Below are positions 9,385 through 19,170 of a DNA stretch of 64,000 nt, one piece after another (the stretch's first letter is position 1; each line of letters starts with the position of its first letter). Below the pieces are notes generated by a model. The model made no database searches. It worked only from the letters and a program-made list of their open reading frames with translations, and had not been told where the DNA came from. The translations under genes and the position numbers were made by a program. This DNA is from Rhodovastum sp963714255 (GTDB taxonomy: Bacteria > Pseudomonadota > Alphaproteobacteria > Acetobacterales > Acetobacteraceae): positions 1 through 64,000 of the forward strand of contig CAVQNU010000032.1 in assembly GCA_963714255.1 (NCBI GenBank). The letters are read 5' to 3'.

Positions 9385-10287
9385 TCAGCTTCTGCCGCGG
9401 CGCACGGGGATGCGGGGCTTCTCCTCGTCCGGTGCCTCGGCGGCGAAATCGGCCGGGGCGTCGGTTTCGGCGTCCGTGCGCGGACGGATGGTGACGGAAA
9501 AAGCCTCGACCGGGGCCAGGCTTTCGGCCTCGCAGGCCTCCCCGCCCTGCACCGGGCCGACGCTGGAACCGTCCACGAAACTGGCCGAATAGACGCAGGT
9601 GTGGGTGACGGCGGTGGCGCCGCGCAGGCGCACGCGCAGGCCCAGAATGGGCAGCCCCATGCCGCGGCTGCCGCAGAACTGGCCGCCCTCGACCCAGGGC
9701 GACAGCCAGCCGCGGCCGAGCACCGCCTGGTACTCGATGTCATCGCCGGGGATGCCGCTGGCCGGCGCGATCGCGAAGCCCTCGATCCAGCGCTTGCTGC
9801 CGCGGTCGCCGATCCAGTCGCCCAGATGGGCGCCGACATCGCCGCGCGCCTGCACATGCGCCAGCACGTCCACCACCTGCGCCGCACTCTGCCCGGCCGG
9901 CGCGGCCGCGGCCTGGCGGGCGGCGGTTTCGAACAGGCGGACCACCTGCAGATTGGGCGCGGTGGAGGCTTCGGCGTTGGGCGACTGGTAGATGGTGACC
10001 AGCACTTGCGCCGGCCCGCCCAGCACCCGCACCAGCGCGGCATCGCCGCCGCCATGCAACCAACCGTCGTCGCGGAACGTGCGGATGGACACCGCCTCGG
10101 GCCGGCCGAGCGGACCGGGCGGCAGCGACAGGCGGACGCCCGGCAGGCCGGACGCCGCCTCGGCGGCGCGCGACGGATTCTGGAGGATGCAGTAAAGCCC
10201 CGCATCCAGGGTCATCAGATGCCCGCCGACCTTCAGTTCGGTGATCGGCCGGGCGGCGCGCTGGACGGCACTCTCGGCGTCGGACAT
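9385..10287 (-). CDS. protein with two repeats resembling clostridial hydrophobic-W (ChW) domains
   Basis: 300 residues, no signal peptide and no membrane segment. Residues about 182-223 (IEYQAVLGRGWLSPWVEGG, then QFCGSRGMGLPILGLRVRL) match the ChW pattern of an aromatic Y-x-A stretch, GW, a W-x-x-G turn, G-x-x-G and a closing I-x-V-x-L strand. A second copy follows (CVYSASFVDGSSVGPVQGGE, then APVEAFSVTIRP). The stretch around GDWIGDRGSKRWIEGFAIAP may be the end of an earlier repeat. ChW repeats are known mainly from clostridial surface proteins. Lack of a signal peptide next to a type I secretion system makes it a cargo candidate, but a cytoplasmic role is equally possible. It ends 12 bases before the large glycosyltransferase begins. 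Confidence 0.6.
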   Translation of the reverse strand: MSDAESAVQRAARPITELKVGGHLMTLDAGLYCILQNPSRAAEAASGLPGVRLSLPPGPLGRPEAVSIRTFRDDGWLHGGGDAALVRVLGGPAQVLVTIYQSPNAEASTAPNLQVVRLFETAARQAAAAPAGQSAAQVVDVLAHVQARGDVGAHLGDWIGDRGSKRWIEGFAIAPASGIPGDDIEYQAVLGRGWLSPWVEGGQFCGSRGMGLPILGLRVRLRGATAVTHTCVYSASFVDGSSVGPVQGGEACEAESLAPVEAFSVTIRPRTDAETDAPADFAAEAPDEEKPRIPVRRGRS

Positions 10288-10299
10288 GCAAGGATCTCG

Positions 10300-13200
10300 C
10301 TATGGGCCGTTCGTGCAGACCACGGGTTGGCCGGTCGACAGGATCGTATCGTGCCGCCTTTCATGGCGTGCGCGCGGTTGTACTGCAAGCAATACGTTAT
10401 TGATCGCCGCAATCGGCAACCCCAACGGGAGAATCCAGCCACGGCCGGTGCGGCGAATCCGTTCCGCTGGTGCGCCGATGTCGAACGCCGCCACGTCGAG
10501 TCCCGCCTGCCACGCCTCGCCCAGGGTGAAGCACCAGGTCTCCGGGCAGACCGACGGCAGAAACCCGAGATGCGCCTGCTGGGCCTGGATTTCCGCCACC
10601 GCGTTGGCCTCGTCGTAAGGGCCGGTGACGAACACCCGGCCGGTTGCCAGCAGGGCCTTGTCGTCGGGCGTGTGGCCGACCAGCACGAACGTCAGCGGCA
10701 GCGCGCGCGCGGCAGCATCGCGGGCGCAGTTCAGCAGCACGTCGTAGCCTTTCTCGGGGCCGATGCCGCCGACCACGCAGACCCGGGTGATTGCGCGCGC
10801 CACCGATTCGGCGGGCGGCGGCGCGCGCGGCGGCAGGACGGCATCGTCGGTGTGCGGAACCGGCACCGCGGCGAGGCCGGGAAAGTGCCGGCGCAGGCGG
10901 GCGGCGGTATCGGCGGACGGGGTCAGCACGCGGCGCGCGCCGGCAAACAGGGCGGCGGAACGGGCACGCAGCGCGGCGACGCCGATGGCCTCGCCGGTAT
11001 TGCTGCCGGCTTCGGCGATGCAGGCCTCGCACGCCGCCACCGCCTCCGGCTCGCCGCAATAGCGGCGCGACGGGCCGACCAGGGTGATGCGCGGGCACAG
11101 CCAGGCGTAGTCGTGCACATGCACGTCGACCGGAATGCCGAGCAGGGCCGGCAGTTGCGTCACCGCCGGATGGTGGCCCAGCAGGCTGTGCACTTCCATC
11201 GATTCGGGGCGGGTGGCGCGCAACAGCCGCACCAGGGCGGGCAGTTCGGCGGGCAGCATGTAGCGCAGGCTGGGCGTGCTGCGGGCGGTGCCGTCGCAAA
11301 CCAGGCACAGGTTCGGGATGGTGCGCTCCAACCCCTCGGTCGCCCGCACCGGCCGCAGCACCACCGGCCGCCGTCCGGCGCGGCGCAGCGCCTCGCAGCG
11401 GGCGCGCACCACCCGTTCGCCGCCGCCACCGCTGTCATGCGTCACCAGCAGCACCGCCGGCAGGCGGGATCGGGCGCCGGCGGCGGCGGCATCGCCGGGC
11501 AGCGCCCCGGCGCCGAACCTGACCGCGCCGAACCCGACCGTGCCGAACCCGACCGCGCCGAACCGGGCCGCATCGAGCCGGCGCCTGGCATCGGCGAGCG
11601 GATCGGCCCGCACATGCGCCGCCACCAGCGCGCGGTAGCCAGGGTGGAGGCGCTCCACCACCTCGATGTTGCGTTTTTGCAAATGCTCGCGGGCGCCGCC
11701 GAACGAGGCGCCGCCAACATGGGCCACGAACACGCCCGGCACCGCCACGTGCCGCCAGCCGAGCCGGCGGGCGCGCATGCAGAAATCATTCTCCTCGCCG
11801 TAGCCCTGGGCGAACACGTCCTCGCGGAACAGCCCGGTGGCATCGAGGCATTCGCGGCGGATATACATGCAGAACCCGACCGCCGTGGGGATGTCCACCA
11901 CGCAGCCTTTGGCCGCCTTCGCGGCGAGCGCCGCCAGGCGGTCCATCGACGCGGCATCAGGGGGCGGATTGGGCCGGTTGGGCTCGGGATAGCTGACGAT
12001 GGTGGCGTCGTTGGAGAACGGCGTCGCGGTGCCGATGTCGGGACTGCCGTGCACGGCGGCGCGCAACCCCTCCAGCCAGCCCGGCGGCACCAGCGTATCG
12101 CTGTTCAGCAGCACCGCATCGGGGCCGCCGGGGCAGGCAAGGGCGGCGCGCAGCCCGGCATTGGCGCTGGCCGGAAAGCCGCGGTTGCTGGCGTGCCGCA
12201 GCAGAATGATGCGGCGCTCCGCTGCCAGCGCGTTGAGCGCGCCGGCCAGTTCCGGCTCGGGGCTGGCATCGTCGACCACCAGCACGGGGGTACCGGACGG
12301 GACGGTGGCGTGCACCGAGGCCAGGCACGCCAGGGTGGGCCGCAATCCGCCATGCACAGGCACCACCACGGCAACCGCCCTGCCGGGCGCGGACGGGGCG
12401 GCCACCGGCGCGGCCGGCGGCAGGACCGGTTCGGCGGGGATGCGCGCAAACGACGGGTCGAGCGGGCTGCCGGTGAGGTCGCGCCCGTCCGGGCCGGCCA
12501 CATGCAGCAGGCCAACAGCGGCGGCGAGGCGCGCAGCCGGCACGGCGAAACGGCGCGGCCGGGTGAGCGGGCGCGGCGCCAGCATGGCGGTGTCGTCCGC
12601 CGTGACCACCAGCACCGCGGCGCCGGACGCGGTGCGGATGGTCAGGCGCGGCGGCGTCTGCGGATCGGCAGGGTGCCAGGCCCAGCCCTGCAGCCCGCCG
12701 CCCTCCGCCGCGACGAAGCCCTCAACCCGGCGGAAGGCCGCCAGGTCCAGCGGGCTGCCCAGCAGCGCCCGGCCGCCGGCGGACAGCGCCAGAATGCCGG
12801 CGGCGGGCGGGTCGGCGAGACGGGCCAGGGCCAGGCGGCGCCCGTTCAGACTGGCGCTGACCCGCCCATCCGCCACGGCCAGGATGCGCCCGTCGCCGCG
12901 GCGGCCGCACCAGCCCGGATGGAACGCCGCCCGGGCGATGCCGGTGGCCTGTCCGGACAAGCCGGGGTCATCGGGCAGCACATGACGCGACAGCAGCTCG
13001 CGCAACGCCGCCGCGGCCGGTCCGGCCTGGCCCAGGCTGGCCCGCGCCGATGCCAGCGCGTACCAGGCCTCGGCCATGTCGCACGCCTGCGCCACCGCCG
13101 CCAGCAGCGGCGCGGCGCGGCGCCAATCGGCCAGGCGGAGCCAGGTGATGCCGAGGGTAAAGCGCAGGGTGGGATCGGTGGGGGCGAAGCGGCAGGCGCG

Positions 13201-13311
13201 CTCGATCCAGGGCAGCGCGGCCGCGGCATCGCCGGCGGCAAGCAACTGGTTGCCACGCAGGAACGCGTCTTGTGCCTGCTCGCGGAAAACGTCGTCGCGG
13301 GTCTTCGCCAC
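10300..13311 (-). CDS. multidomain glycosyltransferase: TPR, GT2, GT4
   Basis: 1003 residues. Residues 1-115 are TPR-like. Residues about 310-560 are a GT2 (GT-A) domain: AVAVVVPVHGG, VLVVDDASPEPE, NRGFPASANAGL, the DxD-like LLNSDT, and EENDFCMRARRLGW. Residues about 600-960 are a GT4 (GT-B) domain: LLVTHDSGGGGERVV, VHVHDYAWLCPR, VCVVGGIGPEKGYDVL, LGEAWQAGLDVAAFDIG. The domains are joined by a low-complexity linker made by a 15-base tandem repeat. Two active sites suggest one chain adds two sugars to a growing glycan. It starts 30 bases after the Sel1 gene. Polysaccharide or protein acceptor is unknown. Confidence 0.85.
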   Translation of the reverse strand: MAKTRDDVFREQAQDAFLRGNQLLAAGDAAAALPWIERACRFAPTDPTLRFTLGITWLRLADWRRAAPLLAAVAQACDMAEAWYALASARASLGQAGPAAAALRELLSRHVLPDDPGLSGQATGIARAAFHPGWCGRRGDGRILAVADGRVSASLNGRRLALARLADPPAAGILALSAGGRALLGSPLDLAAFRRVEGFVAAEGGGLQGWAWHPADPQTPPRLTIRTASGAAVLVVTADDTAMLAPRPLTRPRRFAVPAARLAAAVGLLHVAGPDGRDLTGSPLDPSFARIPAEPVLPPAAPVAAPSAPGRAVAVVVPVHGGLRPTLACLASVHATVPSGTPVLVVDDASPEPELAGALNALAAERRIILLRHASNRGFPASANAGLRAALACPGGPDAVLLNSDTLVPPGWLEGLRAAVHGSPDIGTATPFSNDATIVSYPEPNRPNPPPDAASMDRLAALAAKAAKGCVVDIPTAVGFCMYIRRECLDATGLFREDVFAQGYGEENDFCMRARRLGWRHVAVPGVFVAHVGGASFGGAREHLQKRNIEVVERLHPGYRALVAAHVRADPLADARRRLDAARFGAVGFGTVGFGAVRFGAGALPGDAAAAGARSRLPAVLLVTHDSGGGGERVVRARCEALRRAGRRPVVLRPVRATEGLERTIPNLCLVCDGTARSTPSLRYMLPAELPALVRLLRATRPESMEVHSLLGHHPAVTQLPALLGIPVDVHVHDYAWLCPRITLVGPSRRYCGEPEAVAACEACIAEAGSNTGEAIGVAALRARSAALFAGARRVLTPSADTAARLRRHFPGLAAVPVPHTDDAVLPPRAPPPAESVARAITRVCVVGGIGPEKGYDVLLNCARDAAARALPLTFVLVGHTPDDKALLATGRVFVTGPYDEANAVAEIQAQQAHLGFLPSVCPETWCFTLGEAWQAGLDVAAFDIGAPAERIRRTGRGWILPLGLPIAAINNVLLAVQPRARHERRHDTILSTGQPVVCTNGP
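11510..11569 (-). repeat. 15-base tandem repeat, 4 units, coding
   Basis: Four near-identical units of GCGCCGAACCCGACC on the + strand encode FGAVG-like pentapeptides between the GT2 and GT4 domains. A copy-number-variable linker is plausible because the unit length keeps the frame. Confidence 0.85.
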
Positions 13312-13341
13312 GAAGCGGTCAGCGCCCGGCCGGCGCCGGCG

Positions 13342-15185
13342 TCAGCGCGCGCCCGCGTCGGCGTGCGGCACCGCCGCGCGCGCGACGCTCCCCTGCGCCG
13401 ACATGTCCGGGGCCACGGGCGCGGCTGCGCGCAGCGCCGCGAGGTCGCCCTTCGCCTCGTTCAGCCCCTGTGCGGCGGCCTTCTCCAGCCAGCCGCGCGC
13501 CTCGTCGATATTGGTCTCGCCGGCCAGGCCGCGGGCGAGGTAGCGGCCCAGCATCATTTGCGCATGCGCGTGGCCGCGCTCGGCGGCCATGCGGAACCAG
13601 CGCTGCGCCTGCGGGCGGTCCCAGGGAAGATCGTGGCCGCCGCCGAACAGGGCGCCGATGGCGAACATGGCGCCGACATGCTCGGCACTGGCGGCGCGCT
13701 GGAACAGCGCCAGCGCCGCCTGGTGATCCCGCGCGCCGCCACGCCCGTTCACCATCATTTCGCCCAGCGCCACCTGCGCTTCCGGCATGCCCGCCTCCGC
13801 GGCACGGCTGATCCAGGTGCGGCCCTCGGTCAGGTCCTGGGGAACGCCGCGGCCCTCATTCAGCATGCGGCCGTACCAGGTACTGCGCATTCACCACGCC
13901 CTCGGCGGCGCGGCGCAGCCATTCGGCGGCGCGGCGGTCATCGCGCTCCACGCCGACGCCCTGGGCAAGGCAGACGCCATAGTTGAACGCGGCCACCAGA
14001 TCGCCGGCGGCGGCGGCCTCCTCGAACCATTCGCGGGTCTTCACCGAATCCTCGGTGGTGCCCTGGCCCTGCAGCACCAGGGCGGCGAGGTCGTATTTCG
14101 ACCTGGTGTCGCCCGCATCGGCGGAGACACGGAACCAGCGGGTCGCCTCGACCGGGTCGCGCGGCACGCCGGCGCCGGTCAGGTGCAGCATGCCGAGCGC
14201 GCGGGCGGCCATGCGGTGGCCGGCCTCGGCGGCGCTGCGGAACCACATCGCCGCCTCGGCATGGTTGGGCGGCAGCTCGCCGCCACGGGCGTAGATGTCG
14301 CCGATCAGCCAGGCGGCTTCGGGATCGCCGGCCAGGGCGGCGCGGCGCAGCCAGGATTCGCCGGCCAGCGGGTCCCTGGCGACGCCGCGGCCTTCCATCA
14401 GCGCCTGGCCCCAGCGCGCCTGGGCCGAGCGCAGGCCCTTTTCGGCGGCGGCCTTGTACAGCGCCACGCCGCGCTCGAACGTCTTTCTCCACCCCCTGGC
14501 CCTGCTCGTAGAGCACGCCGAGCAGGTACTGGCCGGTCGGCAGCCCCGCCTCGGCCGCACCCGCCAGATGCAGGGCGCCCTCGGCGAAATGCTCGGGCCC
14601 GCGGGCATTGCGCAGCAGCGCCAGGCCGAGACCGAGACGGCCCTGCGGGCAATCCGCCGCCGCCGAACGGCGATACAGCACCTCGGCCGCCTCGAGGTCG
14701 CGCATCCCCTCGGGACCGGCGGTGAGAATATAGCCGAGCAGCGCCAGCCCGTCGGCCGAGCCGGATTCCGCCGCCTTGCAGGCCCACACCGCGGCGCGCT
14801 CGAAATCGGGGGAACCCGGTTCGTTCTGGGTGAACAGCACCGCGGCCGGGCGGCCGGCGGAGAGTTCCGAGGCGCGACTGGCCGCGGTCGGGGTGGCGCT
14901 GCCCGGAATGCCGTGCACGTACAGCGCCGCCAGCATGGATTGCGCATCGACATAGCCTTGGGAGGCCGCCCGCTCCAGCCAGCGGGCGCCCTCGGCCGCG
15001 CTTGGCGGCACCCCGGCCCCTTCCAGGTAGCACCGCGCCACCTGAAACTCCGCCTCCGGCAGTTTCGCCTCGGCGGCCTTGGCGAACAGCGGGAAGGCCT
15101 CCGCCCGCTTGCCCTCATCGAGCAGGCGGCGCGCCCGCTTGAGCGCTGCCGCCGGGGATTGGATCCAACCGAACAGACCGGCCAT
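13342..15185 (-). CDS. Sel1-repeat (TPR-like) protein, two frameshifts
   Basis: Tandem Sel1 repeats through most of the chain (units such as AQVALGEMMVNGRGGARDHQ and ARALGMLHLTGAGVPRDP), about 613 residues after correction; a scaffold for protein contacts. N-terminus MAGLFGWIQSPAAALKRARR from ATG 15185. Two breaks: an extra T in TTT at 14484-14486 (+ strand), after GQGVEK, and an extra G at 13879-13880, where NAQYLVRPH should read NAQYWYGRMLNEGRGV. The repeat pattern is continuous across both, so errors are likely. It sits between the HlyD adaptor and the TPR-glycosyltransferase, suggesting a role in assembling the export or glycosylation machinery. No signal peptide seen. Confidence 0.82.
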
Positions 15186-15240
15186 CGGGATCAAACTCCG
15201 CACATGCAGGAAGGTCGGGGCGCCAGCGGCATCTTCGGCC

Positions 15241-16692
15241 TCATGGCTCGTGCATGCCCTCGGCGGCGGCCGGCATCATGACGGCGATCAGGCTTTCCAG
15301 CACGGTGCGCTTGCCGACGCGGATGTCCGCCGACACCGGCATGCCCGGCACGATCTTCGCGCCCTCCGGCAGGTCGTGCAGCTGGACTTCGTCGATCGAC
15401 ATGCGGGCACGGAACAAAAGCTGCCCGATGGCCGCCTGCGATGGCGTCGATGCCGTCTGCTGCGGCGCCGCAGGGTCGCCGTTCGGGTCCCTGAAACTGT
15501 CCGGGTTCACCGACCGCACCGTGCCCGTGCCGGTTCCGTACAGCGCATAGGGGAAGGTCTCGAACTTGATCGTCACCGGATCGCCCACCCGGACATACCC
15601 CACGTCGCCGCCGCCCATCACCGCCTCGATCTGCAGCTGTGAATCGAGGGGCACCAGCTGGATGAACTCCTGCCCGGAGGCCATCACCGTGCCGACGCTC
15701 ACCGGCGCCACCCGCAGCACGATCGCGTCGCGCTCCGCGCGCAGCTGCACCAGCTTGCGCCGCAGCCGCGCCTTGTTCAGCTGCTCACGCGCATCCGCCA
15801 GCTTGCGATCCTGCTCGGTCAGCTGCTCCGCCGTCTGCCCGGCGTATTGTTTCGCGTCGGCATCGCGCTGGGCCACCGCCGCGTCCATATCCCGCCGGGA
15901 CGACGACGCCTGCGAATTCGCCGTCGCCAGCTGCGCCATCATGCTCACCCGCGTATCGGTCGCCTGCAGCCGGTTCAGCTGGCTGCCCACCTTCAATTGC
16001 TCCAGCTCGCGCCGCTTGCTCTCGACCACGGCGGCCAGCTTCAGCCGCTCGGTGAACGACCCCACGTCCGAGAGCGCCTGCATCAGCTTTACCCGGGCCG
16101 CCTCGATCTGCTGGGCGTCGTATTCCATCTTGGCACTGAACTCGGCATGCCGCTGCGCATACAACAACGCCTGCTGCGCGCCCGCCTGGCTGCCGTCCGA
16201 CACATAGGGGCGGTTCTGCGTCTCCGCGATCAGCCGGTTCACCTCGGCCTGCAGGCTGCTCACCTGGGATTCCAGCGACCCCATGTCCGCCTGGGCAAAG
16301 GTCGGGTCGAGCTCGGCCAGCACGTCGCCGGCGTGCACCAGCTGGCCTTCCTTGACGTTGATCGAACGAATCAGCGACACGTCCGCGATGCCGACCGTTT
16401 GCGGCGGCGACCCGAGCGGCTGGACCATCAGGTTGCCGGTGGCCGCTGTCACCTTGCCCGTGGTGGCCACCATCTGGTCGATCGGCACCAGCGCCAGCAC
16501 CGCCAGCACGGCGGCAAACGTCGCCCCAATCACCCAGGTGGTGTAGCGCGACTGCAGCGGCACCGGACGGGCGATGACCGCCGCCGTCGGCGACTGGTAC
16601 TCCATCAGCACCGGCACCGCGCCGGCACCCGGCCCGGCCGCCAGCGCCAGCTTCTGGCCGCCCCGCTTCACCAGCGCCGGAGGACTGCTCAT
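15241..16692 (-). CDS. HlyD-family type I secretion periplasmic adaptor
   Basis: Membrane fusion protein joining the inner-membrane ABC exporter to an outer-membrane channel. One membrane segment at about residues 52-72 (VIGATFAAVLAVLALVPI), the lipoyl-like motif INVKEGQLVHAGDVLAELDP, a long alpha-helical hairpin (about 145-330), the second lipoyl half AERDAIVLRVAPVSVGTVM, then a beta-barrel domain with GYVRVGDPVTIKFETFPY and PGMPVSADIRVGKR. 483 residues, typical. It lies 57 bases after the ABC transporter. No TolC-like gene is in the window, so the channel must be encoded elsewhere. Confidence 0.9.
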   Translation of the reverse strand: MSSPPALVKRGGQKLALAAGPGAGAVPVLMEYQSPTAAVIARPVPLQSRYTTWVIGATFAAVLAVLALVPIDQMVATTGKVTAATGNLMVQPLGSPPQTVGIADVSLIRSINVKEGQLVHAGDVLAELDPTFAQADMGSLESQVSSLQAEVNRLIAETQNRPYVSDGSQAGAQQALLYAQRHAEFSAKMEYDAQQIEAARVKLMQALSDVGSFTERLKLAAVVESKRRELEQLKVGSQLNRLQATDTRVSMMAQLATANSQASSSRRDMDAAVAQRDADAKQYAGQTAEQLTEQDRKLADAREQLNKARLRRKLVQLRAERDAIVLRVAPVSVGTVMASGQEFIQLVPLDSQLQIEAVMGGGDVGYVRVGDPVTIKFETFPYALYGTGTGTVRSVNPDSFRDPNGDPAAPQQTASTPSQAAIGQLLFRARMSIDEVQLHDLPEGAKIVPGMPVSADIRVGKRTVLESLIAVMMPAAAEGMHEP

Positions 16693-16749
16693 GCCCGCGC
16701 CCCTCTCACTGCCAACGGCCTTGATCCCAACGCCCTCAATGACAAGCCC

Positions 16750-19041
16750 TCAATGGCCCTGGGCCAGCACCGGGGCCGGCGCCGCCCCCCGCTGGCTTTC
16801 CATGTAGCGCGTCTGCTGCAGCCACAACTGGCGGTATACCGGGCAGCGGTCGACCAGCTCGCGGTGCGGACCGACATCCATCACATGGCCGCGGTCCAGC
16901 ACGATGATCTGATCCATTTCGGTCAGCGACGACAGCCGGTGCGACACCACGACGATCGTGCGGCCATGCGCAATGCGGGCGATATTGGCATTCACCAGCG
17001 CCTCGCTCTCCGGGTCCAGCGCCGAGGTCGCCTCATCAAGGATCAGCAGCCGCGGATCGTGGATCAGCGCCCGCGCGATCGCCAGCCGCTGGCGCTGGCC
17101 GCCGGAGACGTTCGGCGAGCCTTCCTCGATGAAACTGTCGTAGCCGTTCGGCATGCGTTCGATGAATTCCTCCGCGCCGGCCAGCCGTGCGGCGCGCACC
17201 ACGTCGGTGAGGGTCAGGCCGGGGCGGCCGGCGATGATGTTGTCCTTCACGGAGCCGCGGAACAGGAAATTTTCCTGCAGCACGACACCGAAGCTGCGGC
17301 GCAAATGGGTGAGGTTGATCGAGCGCAGGTCGTTGCCGTCGATTTTGACGTAGCCTTCGTAGTCGCGGTTGATGCCCTGCAGCAGCCGGGTGATGGTTGA
17401 CTTGCCCGACCCCGAGCGTCCCACCAGCCCGACCGAACTGCCGGCGGGAACTTCGAAACTGGTCTCGTCCAGCGCGCGGTTCTTGGCGCCGGGATAGGTG
17501 AAGCTGACTTTGCTGAAGCTGATCGCGCCGGCGAAACGCGGCCGCAGGCCGATGCCGGGCCGGGCATCTTCCTGCGGCTCGTTCATCACCGAGGCGGCCA
17601 TGCCCACCGCGGTGCGGATGTCTTCGGTCTCCTCCATCATGCGGGCGAGGCCCGAGAGCGGCTGTGACAGCCGGCCGCTCAGCAGCATGAAGGCCATCAG
17701 CGAGCCGGCATTGGTGGTGCCGTCGATGGAGATGTAGACGCCGACCAGCATCACCCCGTACCGCATGAAGGATTCCAGCGGGTGGACCAGGGTCTGCGGC
17801 CAGTTGACCAGGTCGAGCAGTTCCAGCTTCCAGCTGCCGGCGGCCGCGGTGGTGGCGTCCCACGCCTCCTTGCGCTGCGGCTCCAGCCCCAGCGACTTGA
17901 CCGTGCGGATGCCGCGCACGCTCTCGACCAGCACGGTGGATTTGGCGATCTCGGCGTCGGCGTAGCGCAGGTAGACACGCCGGACCGGGCGGATGAAGGC
18001 CACGATCACCAGCACCATGATGATGGCGGCGATCACGGTCACCCAGGTCAGCGCCGGATTGATGATATAGAGCACCGGCAGCAGCAGCAGCAGCGTGACC
18101 ACGTCGAGCAGGGTGCTCAGCACCCGGCCGGTGAGAAAGTCGCGCACCTTGTTGATATGGCCGAGGCGGTACATGATCGAGCCGGCCTGGGTGCGTTCAT
18201 AGAAATCGATCGACAGGCCGAGGACGCGCTTGAACATCTCCAGGTTGACCCGGGCTTCCACCCGCCGCCCGACGACAATCGTGAGCTGGCGGCGGATGTA
18301 GCCGAAATATCCCTCGAACAGCATGGTGATGGCGAGCAGCAGCGACACCATGCCCAGCGTATTGTAACTGTGGTAGGTCACCACCCGCTGGATCACCACC
18401 ATCACGAGCAACATGCCGCAAATGCTCAGCAGGGTCATCATCAGCGAGGCGAGGAAGATCTGGCCCATCAGCTTGCGATCGTGCAGAACCAGCCGGCTCA
18501 GCCAGAGCAGGCTGAACGGCTCGTTGTCGTAGGCGCTGGCGCGGCCGGCGCGGATCAGAATCGTCTCGCCGTCCCACACGGCGTCGATCGACGCCGCGTC
18601 GACCGGCGTGGGCTCGGAATCGACCTCGGCCGCCGGGTCGCGGATCCAGACCCGGTGGCGGGCGGGATCGGTGCGGACCACCAGGGCAGCACCGCCGTCG
18701 TTCAGCAGCAGCACCACAGGTGCCGAGGATTGCAGATCCAGCAGACTGCGCCAGCGCAGGCGCACACCGCCCGCCCACAGCCCCGCATTGCGCAGCCAGT
18801 CGACCAGCGCCGCCGGCTCAGGCGACTGGCCGCCGGGAAAGCGCAAATCGTCGCGATCGAGTTCGACGCCGTGATACCGGGCCGCCGCCATGACCGCGAG
18901 CACGCGAAGTTCGGTTGGGCTGACGCCCGCCTGCGCGGTGCCGCCGGCCTGCGCGGTGCCGCCGGCCTGCGCGGTGCCGATTGTCGGGGTGCTGCCGGAC
19001 TCGGGCCCGGACCGCTGAAGCTGGCCGTCAGGAAGATGCAA
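16750..19041 (-). CDS. type I secretion ABC transporter with degenerate C39-like domain
   Basis: HlyB-type exporter, about 763 residues. Residues about 40-165 look like a C39 domain (VLAVMAAARYHGVELDRDDL, GLWAGGVRL, VWIRDPAAEVDSEP) but lack the catalytic Cys, as in HlyB-like exporters that bind rather than cleave cargo. Six membrane helices follow, then the ATPase: GRSGSGKST (about 543), VSGGQRQRLAIARAL, LILDEATSALD, VVSHRLSSL. Start: TTG 19041 preceded by AAGGG is preferred to TTG 19170, because the latter is part of a -35-like TTGACA. First gene of the cluster. Near the N-terminus three GTAQAG units come from an 18-base tandem repeat. Confidence 0.9.
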   Translation of the reverse strand: MHLPDGQLQRSGPESGSTPTIGTAQAGGTAQAGGTAQAGVSPTELRVLAVMAAARYHGVELDRDDLRFPGGQSPEPAALVDWLRNAGLWAGGVRLRWRSLLDLQSSAPVVLLLNDGGAALVVRTDPARHRVWIRDPAAEVDSEPTPVDAASIDAVWDGETILIRAGRASAYDNEPFSLLWLSRLVLHDRKLMGQIFLASLMMTLLSICGMLLVMVVIQRVVTYHSYNTLGMVSLLLAITMLFEGYFGYIRRQLTIVVGRRVEARVNLEMFKRVLGLSIDFYERTQAGSIMYRLGHINKVRDFLTGRVLSTLLDVVTLLLLLPVLYIINPALTWVTVIAAIIMVLVIVAFIRPVRRVYLRYADAEIAKSTVLVESVRGIRTVKSLGLEPQRKEAWDATTAAAGSWKLELLDLVNWPQTLVHPLESFMRYGVMLVGVYISIDGTTNAGSLMAFMLLSGRLSQPLSGLARMMEETEDIRTAVGMAASVMNEPQEDARPGIGLRPRFAGAISFSKVSFTYPGAKNRALDETSFEVPAGSSVGLVGRSGSGKSTITRLLQGINRDYEGYVKIDGNDLRSINLTHLRRSFGVVLQENFLFRGSVKDNIIAGRPGLTLTDVVRAARLAGAEEFIERMPNGYDSFIEEGSPNVSGGQRQRLAIARALIHDPRLLILDEATSALDPESEALVNANIARIAHGRTIVVVSHRLSSLTEMDQIIVLDRGHVMDVGPHRELVDRCPVYRQLWLQQTRYMESQRGAAPAPVLAQGH
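18937..18979 (-). repeat. 18-base tandem repeat, coding
   Basis: About two and a half to three units of GCCTGCGCGGTGCCGCCG (+ strand) encode the hexapeptide GTAQAG near the ABC transporter N-terminus, before the C39-like domain. Confidence 0.8.
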
Positions 19042-19139
19042 AATCGCTACCCTTTTTCGCGGAATGCCGGCCGGCCTGCGGGCGGCCACACGGCCGGGCC
19101 GCGCTGGAGCTGGGCTGGCCTGTCCGGTTCCGTATCCTG

Positions 19140-19170
19140 ATTCTGTCTGGAAACCTGTCCCGTCTGTCAA
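19140..19170 (-). promoter_or_regulatory. possible promoter of the secretion/glycosylation cluster
   Basis: Read on the minus strand: TTGACA at 19170-19165, then CAGAAT at 19145-19140 with a 19-base spacer (long). About 100 bases upstream of the preferred ABC transporter start. Weak evidence, but the -35 is perfect. Confidence 0.25.

Noticed and set aside
9382..13986. 1534-codon plus-strand frame
   Set aside because: Very long but repetitive Gly/Ala/Arg/His-rich antisense shadow of three real genes.
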